Assembly (NCBI GenBank): GCA_000149265.1
Contig: CH003282.1
Location: 220,446 to 284,445 of the forward strand
Length of the DNA: 64,000 nucleotides
Origin: Ciona savignyi
Lineage: Eukaryota; Chordata; Ascidiacea; Phlebobranchia; Cionidae
Direction: 5' to 3'
Part shown: in pieces, positions 12,301-22,042 of the stretch
Layout of the letters: every line of letters starts with the position of its first letter
Numbering within the stretch: position 1 is the stretch's first letter
Notes under the pieces: model-generated
What the model was told of the DNA's origin: nothing
What the model saw: only the letters and a program-made list of their open reading frames with translations
Database searches by the model: none
Translations under genes and position numbers: made by a program

Positions 12301-15159
12301 TTAGCGTGATCGATACATATACCGACTCCTATATAAAAACGGTCCGAGTTACGAGCCCATTTTGGGTTCAAAACTTGTCTCGGTAAAAACAATAATAAAC
12401 TCCTGCAAACGCTACCACCCGTAACACGTTCAAACTACAAATATCAAACTTGGAAATATCTCTCTCAGATCTTGCACCCGAAGATAAAGTTCACCGACCC
12501 TGATTCGCCGATCAACGGGCAACCTTTCACCTACTACAGCACAGAACATGACAACTACAAGCATTTTGAACTCGTCGATAACGACGGTAGGATACTCGAT
12601 AGTAGAACTCTGAACTAGCCTTCATCTTATTTTATACTGGGCGTAATTGTCTATTGATTTAGTAAAAGAAACACGTTGTACAGTTTTAGAAAGTAAACAT
12701 ATAAGAAATATTTTCCGTCGCAAGCTATGAATCCAGTGGTTATTTGAAAAACGGCAGGGTAAAAAAACCTAAATAATGTGTAACCAGCAAATAACAGCTC
12801 CTACAATACAGATGGCACCGCCAGTCTTCGCACAGCACACCGAGGCTACTCCTCTTCAATTCGAGAATACGAACTTCCGGTCATCGTGGAAGACAATGGG
12901 AACCCGAAGCTCAACGCGACTTACACCATCACAGGTTTGAATATTATTACTGTGAAAACATTGCTATTCCAGAAATAAATAAATGCATCAAATTATCATT
13001 TTAAAGTATGTGTATTTTTATGCTTTTAGTAAATTTGCCTAATTATAACTCGTACAAATTTTGATACCAATTTTTAGCCGTTATATTGTTAAAAGCTGTT
13101 ATTTGTATTTTTTGCTAAAACTTTAAAATCAAAATCGCTAAACGTGTGTTGTTACGTCACAGTGCGCGCTTGTCATTGTTCCGAGAGCGGGAAAGAGCTG
13201 TGTGACGCGGCTGCCTTGACAGGAGCGGTGCGGTTCGAACTGTTGTTGATTATTCTGGGAGTTGTGGTGCTGTTCTTAGGTGAGTACTGCACTTGTGTGG
13301 TTTGTTACCTTTGCTGTTTATTTAATCTATTGTTGGCAAGCATTTTTTAATTATAAAGGACTCGCGAAAAAATGGCAAAATTACATCCAAGATAACTTAG
13401 CTGCATGTTAGTATTTTTTTAAATTTGAGAAATATAATTACCCGTTTAAGAAATATTTATAAGTCTTACATCGATGCTCTCCGTCAACTGTTGCTCTTCA
13501 GCAGCCCAAAATGCTAGGATTTTGGAATTAACCTTTCTTTAATTTCTAAACAAATATTCCCATCCGCAGTGTTCGTTGTTATTCTCATTACGGTTCGGCG
13601 TCGTCGCCACCACCGCGCTGAGCTTTTGCTCAAAGCGAGCATCAGTTCGAGTGAGGATGACGTCAGAGAGAACATCATCTCGTACAACGAGGAGGGGGGT
13701 GGCGAAGAAGACACAGCGGCGTTTGATCTCAGCGCCCTCCAGCGGGACTACTGCAGCAGCTCTTCCGGGTATGTTGTTCACTCCCGGATAAATTAATACA
13801 CCGGAATTGTCACTAGTTAAAATGTACTAACCATATTCTTTATAATGCCGTTAAATATATGACTCTAAACACCTTTATGATTTACTAATTCTGACGCTCT
13901 TGGAGCTAAGAAAGTACGTATGTACGTATCACCAATCATATTCAATTTAGGTATAATATCTAACAGCTATAAAATTACCTCACGACAATTTAAAATTATT
14001 AAAAATAATTAAATAATAAATAGAATATATAAATAATTTCAGTTTACACTTTATTGGTAGAATCATAGTGAATTGGAATAAAAGGATCGGTACCATCAAC
14101 TGAAACATATATCTTCCTAAAACATCACTTTTGTTACTTTTACATAGTTTGAAACAAATTTTGTAATAGCTTCATTATTTACAGTCATGACGTAGTACAA
14201 AAATTAAATTAAACACATTTTATACTCACCCTTAATAACTCCAAAATTAAATCATAAATTGCTCCACAGATCTCAATTCAAACACCGACTCGATTTCTCA
14301 AGTCCTCCATCCACGAAAGTGAGCACGGTACCACCATACGTACCCCCTCTAAACGGGGTTTCCCCCGATATACGAGACTTCATCAACGAGCGCAAGGAAG
14401 GCGAAGACGTGGATGACTCGAGGTTGGCGTTCGATTCACTTCAGGTGGGTTTGTGTTTGTACCTGGCCGGGTTTCGAACCTGCGTTCTTAGGGTTTTGTG
14501 GCGTCATGGTTTTTCGCACGGTTCGTTTTCCCTGCATTTTCGGCTTATTCAGGATCTTTTGTTTAATTATTACAAAGTCCGCTTTAACCTAACCTGGTTT
14601 GTACCGTAGATCTCTACCCACTCAGTCATTTTGACCGAGTAATCGGTGGTTTGTTGGCTTCCTTGTCGTTCGGCTTTATAGGTTTTGTTCTTTGAACAGC
14701 TCTAATAATTTGCACTAGCGTTATTAAAATATACAAATTTCCGATATGACATTAATACTTAACGAGGTGAATTTTACTAAAGCTCGAACTTCGGCAGATA
14801 TAATTCTTTCTAGGATTTTCAACTTGGAATCTTTGTCAGTCTGCATGTGCAATCTTCAGCTTTTACTTATGTAATAGTATTTGAAAGTCCACCAAACTAA
14901 TTCTATCTTTGTACAGATCTACGCATACGAAGGAGAAGGGTCGGATGCTGGTTCATTGAGCAGCTTGGCGAGCGGATCGGACGATTCTGACCAGAATTAC
15001 GACTACCTTCGTGACTGGGGACCCAGATTCGACAAGTTGGCCAACATTTATGGATCGGGTCGACCGCAGTGGTCCGACGGGGAATGCGCGTCTGTTTCCC
15101 CGCCAACCTCGTATCTGAGCAGCCGAGGAACGATGGGACGCAGGAAAACAGCGCTTTGA
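6345..15159 (+). CDS. Classical cadherin, complete, 16 coding exons, about 910 aa
   Basis: Calcium-dependent cell-cell adhesion receptor at adherens junctions. Exons: 6345-6818, 7149-7301, 8758-8896, 9293-9489, 9825-9957, 10153-10301, 10742-10922, 11142-11214, 11287-11414, 11848-11978, 12469-12586, 12812-12934, 13163-13279, 13570-13768, 14270-14444, 14917-15159; all phases join. Order: signal peptide (first ~16 aa), propeptide ending in furin site RQKR, then extracellular cadherin repeats with LDRE, DxNDNxP ([25 protein letters not shown]) and DAD-type calcium motifs. A Cys-containing membrane-proximal stretch and one TM helix (exons 13-14) follow. The tail has the juxtamembrane EEGGGEED block (p120-catenin) and a C-terminal [14 protein letters not shown]...DYDYL-like block (beta-catenin). 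A Trp directly follows RQKR, as expected for strand-swap binding. The furin site and catenin tail exclude protocadherins; type I versus II is unsettled. Confidence 0.95.
10635..10692 (-). repeat. tRNA-like SINE head in a cadherin intron
   Basis: On the minus strand GTGGCCGAACGGTTAGCGC matches a pol III box A of tRNA origin. It lies just before exon 7 of cadherin. The 3' part is too degraded to assign a family. Confidence 0.3.
12284..12400 (+). repeat. tRNA-derived SINE (second family) in a cadherin intron
   Basis: The head GTGGCTCGAATGGTTAGCG resembles box A, and GGTTCAAAACTTG about 70 bases later resembles box B. The element ends in an A-rich tail (ACAATAATAAA). A diverged relative occurs near 23278-23375. 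It sits in the intron between exons 10 and 11. Confidence 0.45.
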
Positions 15160-15468
15160 TGAGCGCGACATGTCGGCCATGAAAGAAATGGCGAGAACAG
15201 AGAAGCCCAAGCGCAAAGAGACAGTTTCCAGATAAAATACATTTCCTTCAATTAGAAATCATAGTTTTTTTTGATCGTTAAGTCGATCGTTTGCCACGAA
15301 TATGCTTCAAGTGGGAATTTCCCTTCTTTCGTTTTTTCTTCAGCTTTTTGTAGATCGTAGCGTATTATTTCCATTTTAACAGTGATTTTCTACGTACAAC
15401 ATTATTTTTTACTTCGGTTGCCAACAGCTGTTCGTTTTCTATTTCGCAATATATGATTCTAACGTTTC

Positions 15469-15474
15469 AATAAA
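15469..15474 (+). terminator. Polyadenylation signal of the cadherin gene
   Basis: AATAAA lies 310 bases after the cadherin stop codon and is the first canonical signal downstream. It implies a 3' UTR of about 330 bases. Confidence 0.6.
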
Positions 15475-16045
15475 ATCATTTCTTTGAAAAGGTCAGGTTT
15501 TTGCCTCAAGGAGGGGCAATAGAACATGTGATACGTCGGACGCGCACAGTCGGTTTACCGTGTTGCAGTATTATTTTTAACGACAGTCACTTTATTTGTT
15601 CTTAAATTATCTACTAATTAAGGGAGCGAGCTCAATAATTTAAACACATATAGTAAGATAGAACAACCAAAATGGATGACACGATGGTTAATCGTTACCT
15701 GGGAATTTAAAAAAATCCTATACTTTTAACAATTTCAGTTGGTGAGCTCACATTTCACCAAGTTTAAACTAAATCGTAGCATCCTGTTCGGCAAACGTTA
15801 CAACGAAGTGTGTTTTATGTATTTGGAATATTCCTTTGGCCTATCCACAAAAAACTTGGTTTCTGAATAAAGTCATTTAGCAAGTTTTAATAGACATTTA
15901 TAGTTCTTCGGGGGATTTGAGGTCAACAAAGTTTTCGTGTTGAGCGTTTAAAGAAAAGCTACCATATCCATTATGTAAGTAACTCAAAACTGGCCAACCA
16001 TTTTTAACTACGGAGAACAAAAAATAAAGAACGTAAGTGAAAACA

Positions 16046-16340
16046 TCCGGCCGGTTGGTCTAGCACTCTAGCGGTTAAGTGCGCCTTTCAATCGAAAGGC
16101 TGTAGGTGCGAAACTGGTCGCTAGGTGTGTCCTTGGGCGAGGCACTTTACGGACATTACCTGAACCCAGCGGATTAATGGGTTCTACCAAATTGAAGGAA
16201 CGTGTCTATTATATAAAACACATTACAATAGTTCCGGGTACCCGACGGTGGGCGCCAGGCGATTTGACGATTGCCCATGTGTTAACCCCCTTGGTTTTCC
16301 CATTTACGGGGATAAACATAAATATCCTATCCTATCCTAA
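16046..16340 (+). repeat. Full-length tRNA-derived SINE with TATCC tail (family 1)
   Basis: The head has box A-like TCTAGCGGTTAAGTGCG and box B-like GGTGCGAAACTGG. A body follows with the recurring blocks GAACCCAGCGGATTAATGGG, CAATAGTTCCGG and TGACGATTGCCC. It ends in AAATATCCTATCCTATCCTA. The same body recurs at least six times in this window in both orientations, so it is a dispersed SINE and not a gene. Confidence 0.75.
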
Positions 16341-16649
16341 CTAAGAAGTTTTTATATCTTAGGAGTTTCTCTAAAACCTATTACATGGAGGAGTTGAACA
16401 AAAGTGTTAAAATTTAAAGAAATGGTAGAAATGATGGTGGAGATTCGCCGAACTTAAAATTTTGGTAACTTACCGAAATGCACTAGTAAGCCCCCAAAAG
16501 CGACGAAAAAGCTAACTTTGGTTTTAACCCGAATCCAATGTTAAAAGAGGTAAAACTTACAGTAACGTATGTCAATAATGTGTTAACCTGAACAAATATC
16601 TCATTAAGATACTTCACCAAAAAACTTTGATTTTTAAATATTTTTTGAA

Positions 16650-16729
16650 GTTTACAAAATACGTTCCATTTTGCCGAAATACCAAGACAGATACAAAGAC
16701 ATCGAAGACAAAGAAACAACTTCATTCTT
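16650..16729 (+). pseudogene. Broken copy of the terminal SLC23 exon
   Basis: This stretch matches the last coding exon of the SLC23 gene (33941-34029) almost base for base, from the codons for KYVP to those for ETTSF. It differs by a one-base deletion in the T-run after GTTCCA, a 9-base deletion and a few substitutions, so the frame is lost. It has the same orientation as the gene, about 17 kb upstream. No other SLC23 exon was recognised nearby. The AT-rich flanks do not match the other SLC23 exons, which argues against a spliced retrocopy and for a partial genomic duplication. Confidence 0.7.
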
Positions 16730-17181
16730 ATCATTTGATATAATTCCATCCAAGTTACAACTCGACAAAGGTATCCATCCATGTTTAAGTAACCCACTTT
16801 GTTCCTTCACGATTCAACCTCTTTTACATTACCTGGGACCCACATAGTTTGTTCACCTTTAGGCTGTTGCTGTTTTGGTCGGAACATATGTCCAGTCTTT
16901 AAGACTTGATAACCCGAAACACGTTTTTATTTAAAAATCAATAATGATCTATAGCACAATCAGCACACCAATTAGACACTTTTCCAGTAAATTTTCTTTT
17001 TGTTCATTTCTTAATCCAACTAAGTTGGTTAGAAATATAGAAATGTCTAGCAATTGAGCAAATGTCCCCGAAAAACGCCAATTGCTGGGATATTGAATCA
17101 GTTGAATGACATGAACTTTAAAGAAAATGTGGATGACATTTTAGTTGCATAGTTTTAAAGTTGCTGTTATACCAAGTTAGA

Positions 17182-17304
17182 ATGATAGTGGTTGATATGA
17201 ATGTGCTGGACGCTCCACCGCCTGCTAGTAAAATGCCTTCATTAGCCAGAAGGTGTTTTGAAAAAGTTAAAACCGGTAAAATGAATGGTGTGAACAAAAA
17301 CTAA
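17182..17304 (+). CDS. Short ORF, 40 aa, unknown
   Basis: ATG at 17182 runs to TAA at 17302-17304. The peptide has a proline-rich segment (DAPPPASKMPSLARR) and a basic C-terminus (KVKTGKMNG), a composition more like coding sequence than the AT-rich background. No family was recognised and no signal or membrane segment is present. It could be a small protein, the end of a larger spliced gene, or chance. Confidence 0.2.
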   Translation: MIVVDMNVLDAPPPASKMPSLARRCFEKVKTGKMNGVNKN

Positions 17305-17876
17305 ACTAATGTCTACTCTACGCAGCATACCACAATAGGGTCGGTAACCGACTGTGGTAACACTTGGACATACGGCCTTGTAATAACTCGCTCACTCTCT
17401 TTATCTTTCCAAACCCATTTACGACAAGACATACGACTATCGTACAAACTTGGTGAATCTACTCTCGAATTTTAAGATTTAACACAACGAAACAAGTGGC
17501 GAAAAGTTTGCGATAAAATCACAGTAGAAACTCAATAGCACAGCGATTGAAATTATGCTAGGGATGCAGCGTCAGTACCGAAAGATAACCACAGTCTCAC
17601 CATTTCGGTCATGACTCATGCAATGGATTCCGGGCTAAACTAAATGACAAGGTGTAAGGAAGAAGACAGAGCGGGTGGATGCATGAAGAGAATGGCCATA
17701 TTGGCAGTTGGGGTTAGCGGTCGATTTAAGATTAGTTATTAGGGTGATTTTTCATTTTTTCATTTTTCCTTTCAAGTAGACTGGATGGATTGTTATTGAT
17801 AGATAAATCCGTTCTTTCGTGAGTTATTTGGCATTTCTTGAAAAATATTAAATATTGCAATTAGACAGAGGGTGAA

Positions 17877-18040
17877 CTATAAATTATTTAAATTTGAATA
17901 AGCGTCTTTTGTTCTTTTAAAATTGCTTTTGAGTAAACTTTGTTTTGATTCTTCGTCCGACGTTTCGTCGCCGCTAGACGGTACACAGGAGCTCGTTTTT
18001 GTCCACTCCACAGTTGCACAGTTGCACCGGTACGGCATTT
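17877..18040 (-). CDS. Possible terminal exon: acidic, serine-rich tail
   Basis: On the minus strand a frame ending at the stop at 17877-17879 encodes a hydrophilic segment with SSGDETSDEESKQSLL followed by Lys/Asn-rich sequence. This resembles the cytoplasmic tail of a membrane protein. It lies downstream, on the same strand, of the membrane-protein exon at 19471-19755 and might be its last exon. No clean acceptor could be fixed, so the upper boundary is approximate and the link is speculative. Confidence 0.25.
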
Positions 18041-18345
18041 GATATCTTGTATAAGCCGATATGCATGATTTGGTATACAACAATGTTAAAATCAAGTCCA
18101 AAAGAAAACCGATGATTTTGATATCGACCTGGGATTATAAGAAAATGTAGTTAATTGTAATAAAGTTAAGGGGAACGCTCATTTATACCCGAAGATGGGT
18201 TGTTGAGTACCTTGTGGTATCATTCGTATAGCTATAGCTACTATATTGTTTTAAATAGGATAGGTTAATAAATACAGATTTTGTTTAGTCAACTATTCCA
18301 CTTAACTCAGGAAACATCCGTTAACTGCCTTACGTTTATCTAAGT

Positions 18346-18531
18346 CAGGGGTGGTCAACTTCTCTAGTCGGCGGGCCAGATGTGGAAAAATGAAGTACTT
18401 GGTGGGCCGGATTATTACACGAATAGTATTCAATATCTTAATTACAGGGTATCGTTAGACACAATCTGCGGGGCGGTCAAAATCCCTTCACGGACCGAAA
18501 CTAACCGCGGCCCGTATGTTGCCTATGCCTG
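18346..18531 (+). mobile_element. Short non-autonomous hAT-like element, 186 bp
   Basis: The ends are imperfect inverted repeats: CAGGGGTGGTCAAC on the left and GTTGCCTATGCCTG on the right. An 8-base target duplication flanks it, ATCTAAGT (18338-18345) and ATCTAAGG (18532-18539), 7 of 8 matching. CAGGG-type ends with an 8-bp duplication are typical of hAT elements. The interior contains GGCGGGCCAGATG and ACGGACCG blocks and no ORF. A second copy is at 35002-35100. Confidence 0.75.
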
Positions 18532-19077
18532 ATCTAAGGTCACATTGGATTGGTTTGACAACTATCGGCTTAACGTTTCGTTTCGTTACGTATATACCTA
18601 ACCGGAACGGTCATGTATACTATTAAATCACGTAGCTCTATTGGAGTGTATCGCCTTTCATCCAAACGTTTTGGTATCGAAACCAGGCTTCGTCGTTTGT
18701 GTTTGGGTAAAGCAGTTAGTTGAAATACCCTCAAACCTTGTGAATTAATGAGTTACAATAAAGTAGGATTAACCACACAATACACTACAATAGCTCTGGT
18801 AAAGCCACAATGTAATCTGAAATGTCTTGTGTAAATCAGAAATTGTCCGTGCCTTTTGTGTTTTCACATTCACCGGGATACAAAAAGTATCCTATTCAAT
18901 CCTTACAAACCCTTAGCAATATCGCCCTGAGGCAAAGACCCACCTCTACGTGGTGTTCGTAAAACTTCGGGATGTCAATGATGGAAGATAGTGAACATAC
19001 AAGGAACCCAGTTGCAGTTAACAAGGAATGCATGTAATCCTGGGAAAAGTTTATTTGTATGTTTTTTTTATTTTGAT

Positions 19078-19235
19078 ATTTGTATACAGCCTCGTGGTGT
19101 AGTCTTCAGATGTTAAGTACCGGGGTTATTGATAGACAGGTGCCTACGTTCGATCTGAGGCCTGGCAGCTCTCTACACGGTTGTGTCCTTGAGTATAAGG
19201 CACTTTATGAAAGTCGTCACTATCGGGTGGTTACA
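19078..19235 (+). repeat. 5' half of a tRNA-derived SINE
   Basis: GCCTCGTGGTGTAGTC followed later by GCCTACGTTCGATCTGAGGC resembles a tRNA with box A and box B. The next block, GTGTCCTTGAGTATAAGGCA, matches GTGTCCTTGGGCGAGGCA of the family-1 SINE at 16046-16340. The 3' half is absent. Confidence 0.5.
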
Positions 19236-19470
19236 AACAGAACAATCAAAAACTTTTACAAAAAAAGGAGAAAACTGCCAATTTTTATTTAAAGTTATAT
19301 GCACAGCATTTGCATTTGATATAACTCATGGATTTTGATATAATAGAACAACAGCTACGGAAGCCACGATATAATTTGTCGATTACTATACCAATGTTAT
19401 ATCGAGAGTCGCTGTACATCACGCTAAGGTAAGAATAAATATCATCTCTTGTTCTGATATTGCAACTTAC

Positions 19471-19755
19471 CCAGTGGTCCCACGTCCATCCTGACACTGG
19501 TTTTATTATTTCAATCGATTCCAGCTCCTCGTAGCCACCGCATATCGGACACCGCATTCCCCGCTGTGGATTCGTCATCCCTCGGTCGATCTTTCGCATG
19601 AAAAACAAGATGGCGGACGTGGTTGCCAGGGAAAACCACAGTACAGCTCTGTGGAGGTCGATGTTGGGGAATTCCCCGCGCCGCCACTCGACGTTGATGC
19701 ACGAAAGGAAAAACAAACCAATCTCCGTCGCAGCCAAGTCCAGCACCATCAAAAT
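19471..19755 (-). CDS. Internal exon of an unidentified membrane-protein gene
   Basis: The exon is bounded by a good acceptor (TTTTTCAG before 19755) and a strong donor (CTGG/GTAAGT after 19471), with 95 uninterrupted codons. It encodes two hydrophobic helices (VLDLAATEIGLFFLSCI and HRAVLWFSLATTSAILFF) joined by a short charged loop with EWRRGEFPNID. A charged segment with a CPICGG pair and a Trp-rich end (SGWTWDHW) follows. The family was not recognised. Companion exons are uncertain; candidates are 17877-18040 downstream and 21934-22042 upstream. Splice signals and frame length make this likely real. Confidence 0.6.
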
Positions 19756-19805
19756 CTGAAAAATGACCGGTTACAGCTACTTCGGAACTTAGAATATACG
19801 ATTTT

Positions 19806-20082
19806 CCTGTTTTATCCCCGTGAATGAGAAAAAGCAAGGAAAGTTAACACACGGATAATCGTCAGATTACCTCGTGCCCCGTCGGGTTACCAAAGATATT
19901 TCAATGTGTTGTGTATGAGTCCAACGTGACTTTAAGTTGGTAGAAACGATTAATCCACTGGGTCCAGGCAATTTCCGTTAAGTGCTTTGCCCAAGGACAG
20001 AGCCAACTAGATAGCGACTATTTTCGAACCGACAACACTTCGGCTAAAAGTAAACGCACTAATCCCTAATCCACTAAGCAAA
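19806..20082 (-). repeat. Full-length family-1 SINE, minus strand
   Basis: Read on the minus strand, the head has GCTTAGTGGATTAG and a near-perfect box B, TCGGTTCGAAAATAG. The family body follows (TCCTTGGGCAAAGCAC, CCCAGTGGATTAATCG, ACGATTATCCGTGTG) and ends near TCACGGGGATAAAAC. It lies just upstream of the 19471-19755 exon on the same strand. Confidence 0.7.
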
Positions 20083-20400
20083 CAGTATGATAACACTTCC
20101 TTAAACGAATATTTCTAACGAGTTATTTGGTAACACCCGTCTGTAATTCATCCAATATGAAATTTCGCATAATATATAAATGAACCATCCACAGCTATCT
20201 ATTCCTAGAACCAAGTAAGTAATAAAACGCTATGATAGCTTCGGCATTTGCACTGTGGCCACAAGTATAATGTGATTACACCAGAAATAATTTCCCAGCG
20301 CACGGATTTCCCCCACGAGTCATTCCACTAAAACCAATTGTAAACGCTGTGGATATCCAACTTGCTAGGAAAAAATGACATCCACTCACTTACAAATATA

Positions 20401-20575
20401 ATAACCTTGCCTGAACCCAGCGGATTAATGGGTTCTATCAAATTGAAGGAACGTGTGATTCATACACAACACACTGCAATAGCTCGATGGGCGCGAGGTG
20501 ATCTGACGATTGCCCGTGTGTTAACCCCCTTGGTTTTCCCATTCACGGGAATAAACATAAAAATCCTAACCTACA
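20401..20575 (+). repeat. 3' half of a family-1 SINE
   Basis: It begins at the internal block TTGCCTGAACCCAGCGGATT and runs to ATAAACATAAAAATCCTAAC. It closely matches the 16046-16340 copy but lacks the tRNA head, as expected of a 5'-truncated insertion. Confidence 0.7.
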
Positions 20576-21933
20576 AAAAGAAGCCGCTGCCTACTCACAA
20601 TTTGAACGAGTTTAATACAAACATGAGGTGTCTTGATACAACAGCTGCTTGAGTATGGCCGATCACAACAGAAACAACATTTCGACGAGTTGGTAGATTT
20701 CATATCAATATTTAACGCGATTGCATCGATTTAACTACGTCATCTTATTACTATCACTCTCGGGTTAGTACAAATACCGGACTCTAATAAAACATAAAGT
20801 TTTTAGTCGTAAAAGGTAACTTTTGTTTAACCTTACAGTTATACGTTTGCTGTAACAATACCCCTATATAAACAGTTCATGTGCCTATGAACCGACCTTA
20901 ATGCTAACATGACTTATAAAGGCTTAAATTTGCAATAAGTTAAATCTTTAAAACCGATGTCTCTGCTTGTAAGGATATAAATATTAAAAATATTTAAGGG
21001 GGATTACAAAATAGAAGGTAATAGGGAAACTACACAATAAATTTATGAAAATTTACTGTAGTCGCAATTCTAACGCCAATTTACACTTAAAGACCCAAAT
21101 CCTTATTACAGTGTCGCTTTTCAACTACTCTCTTTATAATATTGTTCCGTTTTCAAATATGACTTCGTATTCTAAACGACTTGCTGGCTGACACTCAAAT
21201 AATCCTTCATAAATGCTCCTTGAACACTCGAACAGCCAAACGGCTTTGAACAACTTTCCCTAAAGCATAAAGCTTACACGCACGAGTGAGTAATAAAGGA
21301 CATCAACAAAACTCTTTCACAAAATCCTTTAAATGTTTTGACGTCTATACAGCGAATTTCACGATATAATCACGTCATGCTTAAATTAAAGATTGAGCAA
21401 TTGTCTCAGTCATGCTCGATAAGCCGTGGTTAAACTGCTGTTAAAAATACAGTCATTTTGTCAGCGGTGTAGATTCTACTTACTACTAGAATCTAGACTT
21501 AAACATTGCACTAAGTACACTATAGCTTTTAAATGTCCCTTGACCAGACATGGGTTAATCGTTAACTTTATAAAACAACACAGAAGTACACCAATTCGGT
21601 AAAACGTTCAGTTCCCCAAACTCAAAATAAAAATATCAAAATTATTACTCATACATCTGATCTTTTAATTCAGTATCCAAACTTGATCGCATAAAGTTTT
21701 TGTGCCTACTCTACCATACAGTTTGCGGCTTACAATGCATCAAATAAATCAACACGTCACTATACTTCCTATTTCCTAAGCAGGCGTAAGGAATTAGCAA
21801 CAACTGTGTGGGTAACCTTTTACTCAACGGTCTATTCGGCAGCACCAAGAACTTGCTACAATATCCTTTTCAGAAGCACCCAAAAATCGTTAGAATTAAA
21901 ACTGCCAGTGAAAATAGCAGCGAAATTCGTCAC

Positions 21934-22042
21934 TTGTTTTTTAGGTGCTGGTGAAAGAGAGGCTGATCAACTGTGACCAACTTGGGTAAAATGTCCCCTG
22001 TGGTTACGTTGTAAGCACGGAAGTCAAACTTCAGCGAACAAC
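21934..22042 (-). CDS. Possible small exon of unknown gene
   Basis: On the minus strand, AGCAGCTTTACAG precedes 22042 as an acceptor. The open frame that follows contains SLKFDFRAYNVTTGDILPKL and reaches a possible donor AA/GTGACG at 21934-21933. Composition looks coding, but the donor is weak and the phase does not join the exon at 19471-19755 directly. No family recognised. Confidence 0.25.

Noticed and set aside
13514..13796. Overlapping frames on both strands over the cadherin tail exon
   Set aside because: Shadows of the cadherin exon 13570-13768, whose frame alone matches the conserved catenin-binding sequence.
16483..16797. 104-codon minus-strand frame
   Set aside because: It is the antisense of the SLC23 exon fragment plus AT-rich flanks; no splice signals or family features.
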